Assembly: GCF_024362695.1 (NCBI RefSeq)
Contig: NC_065422.1
Span: 12,833,534-12,897,533 of the forward strand
DNA from: Pectinophora gossypiella
Lineage: Eukaryota; Arthropoda; Insecta; Lepidoptera; Gelechiidae
Direction of reading: 5' to 3'
DNA: 64,000 nt
Below, in pieces: positions 1 through 12,100 of the stretch; positions within the stretch are counted from its first letter, which is position 1; every line of letters begins with the position of its first letter. Both the position numbers and the translations under genes were made by a program. The notes below the pieces were generated by a model that did not search any database, was not told the origin of the DNA, and was given only the letters and a program-made list of their open reading frames with translations.

Positions 1-1150
1 AAACATATGTACATCTATAGACAGAATAGTTATATTTGTTCGCAAAATAAAATTAAAACTTCAATTTAATACAGAGACACAGTTTACTTTGGAAATAACA
101 TTGAATGGACCTTATTAACCAACAACTAAAATAAAAGAAGTGATCGTACACTCACACTTAGCCACACCAAGTGTCACATTTCATTCATTTGCGTCTAGAT
201 CTATTATAAAATTATTCCTTAACTTAAATATCTTTTAAAACTATTAGATTTATTGGAGAATTTATATGACGAGGTTGTAGAAAAGATGGTATTAAACATT
301 TCATGAGATATAAAAAACATCGCCAAACTCTTCGAGATCTCTAAATTTTAGAAATTATTTGATGGTAGCATACTTAGGACACAATAAAAATATTTATGCA
401 GAATGTCACAATATCAACATAGTCATAATCAAATGCGTTACTTGTATTTATTAGATAAAACACTATTCAATTGTGTGAAAAAACCTTTACTTACAGCCAT
501 GTGATATGAAAAAATATGTTTAAAAAAACAATTCAAAATGGCCGACAGTACGAGTGTCTGCCAAATGATTACAATTATGTTTGTACTTAACGTGTTGATC
601 AGTAAATTACAAATACATTTTAACATTCATGAGTATGTACAAAGTTCTAAAGTTTAAAAGTATAAATTCGTACGCATAATTTTTGATCAAATTTCATTTG
701 AGATAGTTTTATATTGCAAGTTATTTATTACTTAGAACGAATTACATACTGAAAACAGAAACACGTTGCGAACATCGATTTATGAGCAGAAGTTTATATT
801 TTTTTAAAAATATATTCTAGAAGAATAACAAAATACATTATCATTTTTGATTCTTGGGAGCAAGGCGGGGGAATTTCTACATAGAAAAGCTCATCAAATA
901 GTTACGTTAAAACCACTGCATGCGTTTAACCCTTCACATTACGACAGAACGAACGCGTTGTCCGATGGTTGTCAATAATAGCCAGCGTTGATCTCGTATA
1001 ATGAAACGTCAAATCCACTAGTCGCCAACAGAATTGTAGAAGTCAAGAAGAATTGTACCATCAAAATGACTGTCACTGGACCGTAATTGGCTAATCAGCG
1101 CAATAGGAAATACTTCACTGTCTACGATATCACGCTTAGGTACTATTCAA
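1..1150. other. AT-rich DNA, no feature seen
   Basis: No credible ORF, repeat end or splice structure. It lies downstream of the GLYR1 stop. The longest frame (438-626, minus) is low-complexity and hydrophobic, as expected by chance. Confidence 0.6.
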
Positions 1151-1154
1151 TCAT

Positions 1155-1505
1155 CATCTCCCTAGCATTAACCGGTTTCTCACAGGGTTCGCTTACCTAA
1201 CCTAAAGATTTGACAGGTCCGGTTTTCTACAGAAGCGACTGCCTGTCTGACCTTCCAACCTACGAAGAGAAAACCCAATACAGGTTAGGTCACATACCTC
1301 CGAAAATGCATTTCTCTTTAATGTGGGTTTCCTCACGATGTTTTCCTTCACCACTAAGCACGTGATAATCATTTATGATCCAAACACGAATACGAAAAAC
1401 AAATTCGACAGTCATTGGTTTAGGCTTGTGCTAGATTCAACCCTACTAGCCAAATTGAGGGGCAAGCATTCTATTAACTGGGATACCAAGGCTCACAGCT
1501 AGAGT
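1155..1505 (-). mobile_element. tRNA-headed SINE, family S4, near full length
   Basis: Minus orientation. The tRNA-like head with degraded B and A boxes is at 1430-1500 (CTAGATTCAACC, AACTGGGATACCAAGGCTC). The body has TCACAGGGTTCGCTTACCTA, GATTTGACAGGTCCGG and CATACCTCCGAAAATGC. Fragments of the family: 2500-2560, 34680-34735, 36605-36770, 60255-60320 and 61835-61965. Confidence 0.75.
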
Positions 1506-2111
1506 TAGTACTATTCGTTGGTGCCTATTCGGGCGGACACAAACTCAACCTTAGTGCTGACACAGCTCTTCAATTAGTGCCGTCCTTCACTTACAATACG
1601 CGCAAGAAAAAGATGCAGCTAGTTTAGTCCTGTCAAGTTAAAATTAAGTTGGTGATTACGCGAATCGACACCAATAGCTACTATCCCTATCTTCCTTAAA
1701 AAAAATGTCCTTCATAACATAATGCTATACTTATTATATTTGAGCGATGGGTTGATAATAGGAGCGGATAATAGGTTTTTCATTTTAAGTGGTTTTTTAA
1801 GCGACTTCAAAAAAGGAGTATATTATTTATTGTATAGGCATATGTAGCCTCAAATAAATGGTTTAATATTGTAATTTGTCACCGTGCAGTTTTTAGAGCG
1901 ACTATGAGAGGTGGCTGCCGGTTATCTTATTGTTGATTTGTGACTCCGTCTACCCCTTTAGGTGTTACGGGTGTGACTACTGCGGGTTAGCTGAAACAAA
2001 AAAGACGCAGGAAGCATTTCCTAAACTCTCTTAATAGAAATGCTGAGACGACAATCTACGGTCGAGGGTACAGTATACTGAAATTCTTCTTGACCTACAG
2101 TTCTCTCTATA

Positions 2112-2927
2112 TAGCACCGACAAATGCTTCGCTAAGACTGTGTTTCCAGTGAAGCGGAGCGGTGCGGAGCGGTGCGGAGCGGAGCGGAGACGTGCGGAAC
2201 CGACCAATCACAGCTAACGAGAGTGAGAGAGAAGACGCTCTGTCGCTCTCGCGGTGAAGCTACAGTTTCGACACTTTGATGTGTTTTATTTTGATCTTGT
2301 TAAACAGTGAGTGAATTTTAGAAGTGCGACCTCATGTCTTGTCCTTGTTCCCCTGCCACCTGCACGCGGGAGGACTTGATGCTGGCTACTGACAATGCTA
2401 TTTCCGTAGCCAAATACTGGGAGGGTACTATAGTCTGCCATCGATTCGAAAAAAAAATGCGACAATACTGAATGGTCCCATAATCACCATCGTGTTCCTC
2501 ATCTAGCATCATCCCGTTTTTCACAGAGTCCGCTTATCTAACCTGAAGATTTGACATGTCCGATCCATAACGGACGGTCGATTAGGTCAGGTGCCATAAT
2601 ATCAGGAATTACAAAATCAATCTTTAGATATTACTATTGAGATTGTCCATGATCATTCCGACCCGCATCATTGTTTTTCTTTTTTAATTGTCATTCTGTG
2701 TACGTTTTTATATATGTATGTATTATATGTGCGTTTTTAAGACTGATGTTTTGGTATTATTCTGTGACGTCCTTTAAAATATATTCTTACTTTCTATATT
2801 CGCAATTCAGTGTTGAAACCGAATTGTAACTTCTCGGTAATTGGTCGATTCCTGCACACCTCCGCGTCTCCGCTCCGTTCCGCTTCAGTGGAAACACAGT
2901 TACTTAGCAAAGGATTTAGCGTTGCCA
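2112..2927. mobile_element. nonautonomous TIR element next to the GLYR1 stop
   Basis: Ends about 90 bases long are inverted relative to each other: TTTCCAGTGAAGCGGAGCGG at 2148-2167 matches the complement of 2877-2896, and similarity extends out to about 2112 and 2927. GGAGCGG units are tandemly repeated in the left end. The interior has no ORF. Target duplications are unclear. It sits directly downstream of the GLYR1 reading frame. Confidence 0.65.
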
Positions 2928-2986
2928 TTAGAGCCAGATACTGAATACGAGGTTGGGGAACCTCATATTCAGAATCTGGCTCTAAT
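2927..2986. repeat. 29-bp hairpin across the GLYR1 stop codon
   Basis: Arms 2927-2955 and 2958-2986 are reverse complements with only two mismatches and a 2-base gap. The right arm contains the last five codons and TGA of GLYR1. The left arm touches the right end of the TIR element. In the transcript it would form a strong stem-loop at the stop codon. Confidence 0.85.
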
Positions 2987-3168
2987 ATAGACTGCGGAGA
3001 CGTCGTGGTTCGCGTATCCCAATCGCTTGGCGTGTTTGAAGATTTCGTTGGTAGTGGCCGTGAGGGGCAGGGACTGCTCGAGGGCGTCGCCGAGGCCGAG
3101 CGCCAGCTTGAGGTCCTTCTGCATGTGGGTGAGCGGCTGGTGTGTCGAGTACGCCGACTCGATCATCG
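2969..3168 (-). CDS. GLYR1: GLYR1 terminal exon with stop codon
   Basis: 200 bases. The acceptor is ctacctttccag above 3168 and the TGA stop is at 2969-2971. It encodes AMIESAYSTHQPLTHMQKDL, then KLALGLGDALEQ, and ends DVSAVYIRARF, equivalent to the C-terminal helix of GLYR1. The last five codons and the stop lie in one arm of a 29-bp inverted repeat. Candidate poly(A) signals on this strand are weak: AATAAA at 2285-2290 and ATTAAA near 2683-2688, both inside a MITE-like insertion. Confidence 0.92.
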
Positions 3169-6100
3169 CTGGAAAGGTAGTTGATATAATTAATGATACA
3201 TTGTTGTTCGAGGTTTACGCGGTTATTATCATAATTAAAACACATAATGCCGGGTTCTTACCGCGTTAAAATCAGGGATGGCAAATTAAAGTAAAGCTAA
3301 AATTATATACACACACATATATACATATAAATTAACCAACCATACTTGTAACTAATTAAATATATTATTATCTATCTATTCCAATCCGATGCAACTACGC
3401 TCGGCACTTCCAGTTCGCAATAGATCCGTGTGCTTTGCTCGTTGAATGAGTAGTGCCTATAACGCTTCGCACAATAACACCTCATGCAAATTATTCGTCA
3501 ACTACCTACCTCGTTTTATTTTTTATAGTAGAAAATAGAAATATTGCAATTCGTACGCTTGTCTCAAACATATATTATATTAAAATATCTTTAAGTTTAT
3601 CATGTAAGTGAATTGTAAAATTCTTATGAGAATAAATTTTCTTAAACCTGATATGAGACTCCCGATATTTCAACGGATGACTGATGAAATTAAAACTACT
3701 GAGCCGCCAACGGCCCCTGACATGGCTCATGTAACGATTACTCACTTAAATCAGTAATAAGTAACTGGGACCAACGGCTTAACGTGATTTCTGAAGCACG
3801 GATCATCTTGCTCACAATCAAGTGATCAGCCTGTAATGTTGTAACCAAACTAGGGATCAAAAAGTGATTATTGTGCTATACCGGGATTCGAACATGGGGC
3901 CTCCGGAGCCCAACACCACTGGCCCACAGAGACCGTCACGGCTATTGGTCATAGCTCACGATATATACTAACAACGCAACGAAACCTAGAGTCATTACTC
4001 GTTTCTTATCGAGTTTTAGTGTTCCGCACACGCATAAACTCGCACTGGTATTCCCTAGGGCTGCAGATCCACATGGAATTTAATCACACACGGCGTGGTT
4101 GCCGTACTGCGAGGACGGGTGTCAGATTGAGGTATATGGTACATACCGCGGCCCTTGAGTATGAGGTGCGGCGAGGCGAGCGGCGTGAGCGCCAGCACGT
4201 CGAGCAGGTCGGCCTGGTTGAGGCCGGCGCGGTCGGCCAGCGCCAGCCCCTCGGCCAGCGCCGCCAGCGACACGCCGCCCAGCACCTGCAGCACCGCGTT
4301 CATCTTCGACGCGTTGCCGATGTCGCCTGCAACCACGGAACGACAAATGTGCAACAAAAGACTTATAAGCGCACGTTTTATCGCGGGATAGGAATAAAAC
4401 GTGCGTTCTAAAACTGAAAATGTAAGATGCAAATTAAAGAAAATTGGTCAACAACATTTTAGGCTTATATGAGAGAGATAGGTACTTTCGGGACATAGGT
4501 GTTACCTTCATAAATTCACGCGGAAAGCAGAGCCAGTTTTCCAGAGACAATTTGCGACCATTTTTGATAGAATCAGTCATGAATTCATTAGAAAATCTCA
4601 CACCCATAATCCCTAATGGGGTGAGCAGAGCTACAAGTAACCAACGACAACTTGATAGGAAGTTCTAAGATAGATATGTTCATATCTATCTATCTAACCT
4701 TAAGATGACAAGGGATCAGCCTATCACACAATACATACATGACATTAAAATAAAGGTGATTTCGTATTTCGAAGGGCAAGTTAAGCAACCGGTCGTTACA
4801 TAAACTATGTTGAGCTGGGGGGTTAAAATGGCCACATCGAAACAATTCATCTAAGAAAACAATGTTGCGATTTGACATTTGTGAATATAAAAGTAAGTGC
4901 GCAATGCAAACAAATGTCAAATAGCAATATTACTTTCTTAGACGAATTGCTTCGATGTGGCCATTTTAACCCCTCCGGTAATAACCCACCAGGACTGATG
5001 AGGTCGGCCATTGGCATCACAACTCATACGAGATGTGAGAGGCAGTATAACATAGACGGGAGCCTATATAGGCAATTTATAGTTTCTCTTAGCAATTATT
5101 TTTTTACTCCCATTCCAGTAGAAACGTCTTCATAATACTCCAGCCCTTATCCCACTCTAAGTGGGGTCGGCACAACATGTATTCCTCTTCCATTCATTTC
5201 TGTCAGTCATTATGTTAATACTTCTACCTTTCACATACATATCCTTCTTTTCACAATCCATCCACACTTTCCTGGGTCGTCCCCTACCCCTATCTCCATC
5301 CACGCTCATACCTTCATTACATGGCCATACCATGCTAACCAGCGGGCCTAGCACCGTAAGCGCGCGACTCTTTCTCGCCTCGACATACGTCACCCGTCAC
5401 TCTCTCACAGTACTGCACAGAAAGAAACAGACGATCTCTGTCGCGGCGAGAAAGAGTCGCGTGCTTACGGTGCTCCTCATTTTCTCACTAACCGGCGCTA
5501 CTTTCAGAATTCCTCTTAAAAAAACACTAGAAAATAGTCCTTTTCCAGTAGAAAAGTCATCCTTCAAAATTCCTTTTCGTTTATCAAAGAAGCGGAACAA
5601 AACAGAACTATCTATGGAGACGTGCACTACTACCGAGGTAAAAGGAGTTCTTGCTCATCGCCTTAAAGCAGCTCTGGCAGTCGTCGAACAGCGAGCGGTC
5701 GCCAGCCGCCAGGATGATCAGCGTGCCTTCCTCCGCTTGAGTCTTGGAGCCTTGGATCTGGAAATAAAACGGCCAATATGTAACCTTTTTCTGGATCACA
5801 AAAAGATAGTTTTTTTTTGACGTGACTTATTGTAGATTTGCCGCAGATGGCATTAACTACTTGGGCGGACAAATGGGGAGCGCTGAAGGCTCTCACCCGG
5901 GACAACGTTTAAGACAACAGGCCTGAGGGTGCCCAGTTGGGCGCGAACCTCGGCTCAGGACGTCGTCTGAGAGGAAAAATATTTGAAAGAATTAATCGAC
6001 CCTAGAGGGTCGATAGCGATAAGCGCTGAATGAGGGAAATCGTCGACCACGCCGGCGGGGTCGGTATCGGGAAAAAAGATAGTGATTACAGAAATAAGTA

Positions 6101-9100
6101 AAACAAAGACACTTTTGTAACAAAGTAACTTATATTGGTATCAAGAACCAGAGAAACCACGGTAGAACAACTCGAGGTCGTGGGGATCGAGTCTTTGAGG
6201 GTCACTTGAAACGTTTCCAAATGGAGTACCACTTCCCTGCCGTTGTCCAAGTCCAAAGTGGTGGACAGCAGTAGAGGTGTAGCAGCGGCAGAGCGGCATA
6301 GCATAAGCTCACGGGTATATTCCAAATAGGATAGTCAGAGTAACATCTATCGCAAGATTATGTAACCACGCGTCACCGAACTTTCTGTTAGACCGAGATA
6401 GGTGGTCGTATCGCCGCTTATAATGTTCGACCCGATTATGATAGTGAAAACTGCACAAGATAAATTAATAAACCATTACATAAAAGGCCTACTGAGGATA
6501 GAATGATAATGACTTAGGGTTTTGTTTTCCTTGTTAGCTATTATCTTTATGTATCATTCTAGCCACTTTTCTTATCTTATTTTAATTTCTCTCCTACCTT
6601 TTCATTTATTGGCGGGAACTTGTTATTATCATTGTCTCATGTATAGTTAGTTCATTTAATGTATAATTAGTCTGTAAGTTCTCCAAATTATATAAAAATA
6701 AAAATAATAAAATAATGACACCACTGTTGAGTGTTCCTAAAATTTAACTGTTCCCCACTACTGTCCAGCTAAAATTCGTGATAAATTGATATAAAATGTG
6801 AAGCAACGTGGAGTGTATCCCATCTGAAGGATGACTTACAAAATAGAAAAGCAACCAATTGGAAAAAGGCAGTTTTGATTGAAAATAAGTTTTTCTAAGT
6901 TTTCTTCTTTCCGATCTTTAGGTAATAAATATAGCACTATGATTTTACAGTTAAACGCTGCGCAAAGCTCAAATAGTATGGGGAACTGTTAAAATTTAAG
7001 AACACTCAACAGTAGCGACACGTGATGGGAGAAATAAGCTGTTTTTATCCCCATGTATTAAAAATGTGTCGGTGAAAATACGTAGTGTATATTGACCTGT
7101 GCCTCGAGGTAGCGGCCGCCTTTGCCGCTGATGGCCTCGACGATATCGTGGGATGTGTCTGCGTCGATGGACGTCATCTCCACGTAACCCTTGCCCTCTA
7201 GGGATGGGCAATGCAGCACGCCGCAGTTGCCGAACACCATCTGAAAATATTTTCAATATAGGATCTAAATTCTAGCTTGTAATAATAGCGATGTCCATAG
7301 AAAAGGATTAGTATGATCTGGACCGGCGTGTGTGTATGATACTATTGATCATTGTTGAGGACGACAAAAATATAATGGGATTGACATATGGTAACATGAC
7401 AACCTCATGTATTTTGATTCAATGATATCGATAACACTGTCGTTTTTCGTACGGTCATGAGCAATGTAATGTACCCACTTTAGGACTCTGTCGCACTAAC
7501 ATATTTGACATTTAGTGAGACTTACAGTTCAATTTGTCAAAAAAGTTAATGTGACATGATACCAAAGTGTATACATATTAATTCTCGTGACCGTATATTT
7601 ATAACATATACGTATAAATATAAACGGCCTATATGATGAGGGGTGGGGGCTTGTAAGTATTATGGAGCATACTCCACCGCGCTGCTCCACTCCGGGTTGG
7701 TGGAGATGTTTGGGCTAGTAGCCCGGGACCAAGGGCTTAACTTGCCTTCCGAAGCACGGAATCATGTTACTTTTTCGAACAATCAGGTGATTCAAGCCTG
7801 CAATGTCCTTACTAAACAAAGGTGACTCACAAAGTGATTTCAACAATGTGCCCATCGGGTATCGAACCCGGACATCCAGATCGTGAGCCCAACGTTCTAA
7901 CTACTAGACCACGGAGTCTGTTAACTGCGCACTTAACTTAATAAAATATAAATTGTATAAATAAGATTATATCTTATCTCATTTAAGTATAAGTGAGTAA
8001 GTAGAACATTCGCGGTCAAACCATCTCCATTAATTGAACAAATATGATAACACTCCTCTCAGGTCACTGAACTATCTGATATTCAACTCGCAACTCTCGC
8101 GAGACACAGTCAGACACTTTACCTAAACTTTGAAAGTTTTACACATAACGGCTAGACCTCAGGGCTAATAACCCGGCCGAATAAAATAGGCATCTGGCTG
8201 GCGTGCAATGTTTCACGTGTGCTGTAACTTCGCATAGAGCTATGTACATGTACACCGTTACTGTGGTCTACATCAGACCTTATATAAAATATAGAGATAG
8301 ACATATATATAGATAAAAATCATTAAAACTATAAGTAGCTCTTTTACTAAACGTTCAAAATTTCCTTGCAAAGTAAATATAAAAACAATGATCGTGGGTA
8401 ATTTATTTTTTACGAAATGGCAACGCAGGGTCGGATGACGTCAGCTGGGCTAACCTTGAAATGTTAGCTGTCAGTTTTGAGCATACCTGGGGCCTGTTTA
8501 ATAAAACTTACAATTGTAAATTACAACGACAATTTGATGTTCATTACGTAGCTAATATGAAACTGTAAAATATTCGTGATCACACACTCCGCAATGTACA
8601 TCAAATTGTCGTTGTAATTTACAATTGTAAGTTTTATTAAACAGGCCCCTGGTCTTCTTATAGGGATTCTCTTAAAATGCATAAATGGTTTTGTCATAAT
8701 TTTCCTTTTCGCATAACGTTTTTAAGCATAATAGTACTTTCCCATAATAACATCTAAGAATACTGGTTTGTTAGGTATAACTTACTTTTGGACTAATATT
8801 TGTTGGTATAAATTTGATTCGCATAGAAATAGGTATCCATAATTCTTTTTTAGAATAATAGTGTTTTGTCATAATTTTTACAAGGCATAACAGTAGGTTA
8901 TGCCTGATACGACACGATTCATTTATAACAAACATTATAGAAGGAAAAATTGAAGGGAAGAGAGAAAGGGGTAGACCTAGGATAACATTTATGAAACAAA
9001 TAAAAGAGAAGGTGCAGGTCGTGTCGTATCGGGAGGTGAAGGTTGTGGCGGGAAGAAGAGAGGAATGGCGGTGACTCCACCGACAAGAGCGCAGCTCTTA

Positions 9101-12100
9101 AATAGAGAGAGAGAGAACAGGAGGTTAGGGTGTTTTTCTTACCAACATGTTTATCTTACACACGAAAAGTATGCTGAATGATGACCAACAGCATGAAATA
9201 GAGTCAAAAAATATAAAAAGTCACAATCATGAACCAAATGCAGCCAAGGAAAAAGTAAGTTTCGGAAATGTTCAAAGTTGTGCCAAAACTTTTCTTATTC
9301 GGAGTATAGTTTTTATGCTTATAATAATTATGCTTATATATCATTATTGTCATTAATTATTATGCTTATAGTAGTTATGAGTTTCAAAATTATGCTTAAA
9401 AAGTTATGACAAATTAATACTATGCGTAACTAATAATAGGACAAGTAACATTATGCCATGGTAAATTATTACATAAAAATTTATGCGTAAAAATAGAGAA
9501 CCCTTCTTATACCATGATCCAAACACGATTTCAAACTCATAAAGTCGAATTCAGTGGTTTAGAGCCCGAGCTGGATTCGAACCAGGGACACTACGATGTA
9601 AACGATTAAATGAGGCATCTCATCTATCTATCGTACGCCTAAATATATAACAAAGGTCAAGCCCAAATCGTTTATTCGTCCGACCTTTAGGCAGTCCGTA
9701 GTACTTAGTACGCTTTAAATATAGGTCGGTTCGCCCCATGGGTTTTATCACCCAGCTGGCAAATCCCATTAAGGATTACGCTAAGGCCGCCACGGCCAGG
9801 CTTTTGCAGAAACACCTATATGTAAGTAGAACAATAACAATATATTTATAGTCTATGCCTAGCTAGACATTGTTTGAGATTCACGCGGTCATTATGATAA
9901 TTAAAAGACTTAACACCGGGTTCTTACCAGGTTATCAGGGATATGAGATTGTTGAGTATTTAGCATTATTATTATTGATTTGGTCACATAGAGCGGATGA
10001 AGGATAATAGGATTACGAAAACAGTATAAAAAGCGAAGGTTCGTGGTAGGGCTGGCGGAGGAAGACCTAGAAGGACGTACATTGACCAAATTGGGGATGT
10101 CTTTAAAAAAGGTACAGTACGATCTACTCTGAACTCGTGTGCCTGTATGTTTCATTAACGATTTCCTTTCGTATTATTAATGTAAGCATAAAATGAATTA
10201 CCTCTTTAGCAGCCTGTGGGTCCGCGACACAGGAGAAGGTGATATCAGCCTCCTCCACCACGTCGCATGGTGTCACTGCCAGTGTGGCGCCCACCTTCTC
10301 GAAATCTTTGCACTATGGACAAATAATACAAAATACATTTTAAAAGCCATACTACACACAAAAAAATACAATAGTAACTTATCAAACACTTTCAAGTTTC
10401 CCAAACTTATTTAAATTGCTGTCACAACGCCATCTATGGATTCTATCTATAAAAGTAAGTTCTTCCACCCGCCGCTAGATGGGGCCGCACGTTTTCAGTG
10501 GCGGACTGAGGACTCAAATCGATAGACGCCCGACTAGCGGCGTCAACGACCGCGCACGGCGTCCGCCACGCCACGCGCCGCCATTTTGATAACGGCTTTT
10601 TCTGACGCACACACGCTACGGCGCTGAGCGACACTGTGTTCAGCCTATGTAGACACGTGAAATTTCGATCGTAGCGCCGTATGAGATAGAGTTGGAAATT
10701 CGTAGTTTGATTCCTACGTTGGATTAAGCGGCGATTCCGTGTGCCGTTTTACACAAAGCAGGATTTTAGTTGAAATACGAAGATGTGACTACCTAGCATC
10801 TGGATAAGTTGCCGGTTTGCAGGCTTAGTGCAGCAAGTACTGTATTTAGCGAATGATGGAATGCAAAGATTACATTGTTTAGTGAATATGTCTGCTATTT
10901 CACTAGAGTTTCAGCTAATACGCTTGCCTATTCTTTATACTTACTGAAAGAAAGACCTCCCGGCGCGATTTTATTGGTATTTAACCTATTTATGGTTAAC
11001 TAAAAATGATGACGGGGCGCCTGGCGAACTTTAGACTACTCAACTCTGAGCTTGTTTGTTCGATCTAATGTCTGGGTGAATAACAAATGAAACATGTATA
11101 TTCGCTGGAATATTAAAATACTATGTAGGTACATGTTTGTTACGTTTATGACGCATTATTACTGAACTCAAGTACATTACGACTGCATGTCAATCAATAT
11201 TTGAATCGATAGGCTTTTATAAACACTGCCAGCAAAACTATACCTAGCTTTTGTATCTGTCCGTGTATTATTTACAGACGATTAATAAACGGTGCCTTGA
11301 AAACCAATTTGGGTTGACCTACATTGTACACAGTTGACAAAAGCCGTAATTTTGTATATCGAACCTTGAAACTGTTAAAGAAAAAAGTAAACTACTAAGA
11401 GCAAACAAATCGAAGCGTCAATAAAATCATCAATGTAAAAAGACTTGTTTAGCAGGTTGTGATGTTTACGCGAGTCATCAAAAGCGAACGTGTTTGAAGG
11501 CGAATAGCGAAGAGGCACTAAGTAATAAAAAAAAAACAATTACGTCACACGAGATGCTGATGTCAATAAAGGTCACTCGTGTTTGTTGTCTCGATGTGAC
11601 CTTATGTTACAAAACCTGCACGTGAATATTATTAATTGCTTTTACATTTCAACGCACTTTATAGGCCAAAAGAAAAACTTGACATGTCTCATGCTGCTTA
11701 TTATACCGACATTGTCGTAGAATCGATTAAGGGATCAGAGACGGATTGTTCTAGATAGGCGAGGAGCTGGCAACACAATACAGAAAGGAAAACCGGCTGC
11801 AGGTTATTTTGTTGCTATTTGTAAGTCTACTGTAGACTGACAGAATATTGGGGGTGTATCGAGGTGTCAATGTCACCCTGAAGTAACAAAACTCTTACGC
11901 AAATTTCATTAATAGCTTGTAAACTCGTACGAAGTTTATGAGTATCTAAATTGTTCGACCAGGAAATGCCGTAAAGAATTCGCGACACAGCAGCGGTGGC
12001 TGATGATACAAACAAGGTCAGCATCGCAAATGTTTGCACAGATGTCTTGTCGATGCAACATTACAACAACCTATAAATAGGCTATTGGTTGTACGTTATC

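Noticed and set aside
2148..2200. GGAGCGG tandem array as a protein-binding regulatory site
   Set aside because: It is part of the TIR of the element at 2112-2927; the inverted partner at 2870-2900 explains it.
4019..4411. 130-codon plus-strand open frame
   Set aside because: Antisense of the GLYR1 exon at 4147-4326; the minus strand has splice sites and a family match.
5161..5820. 219-codon plus-strand open frame
   Set aside because: It crosses the antisense of an RTE LINE end, a MITE and a GLYR1 exon, so it cannot be one gene.
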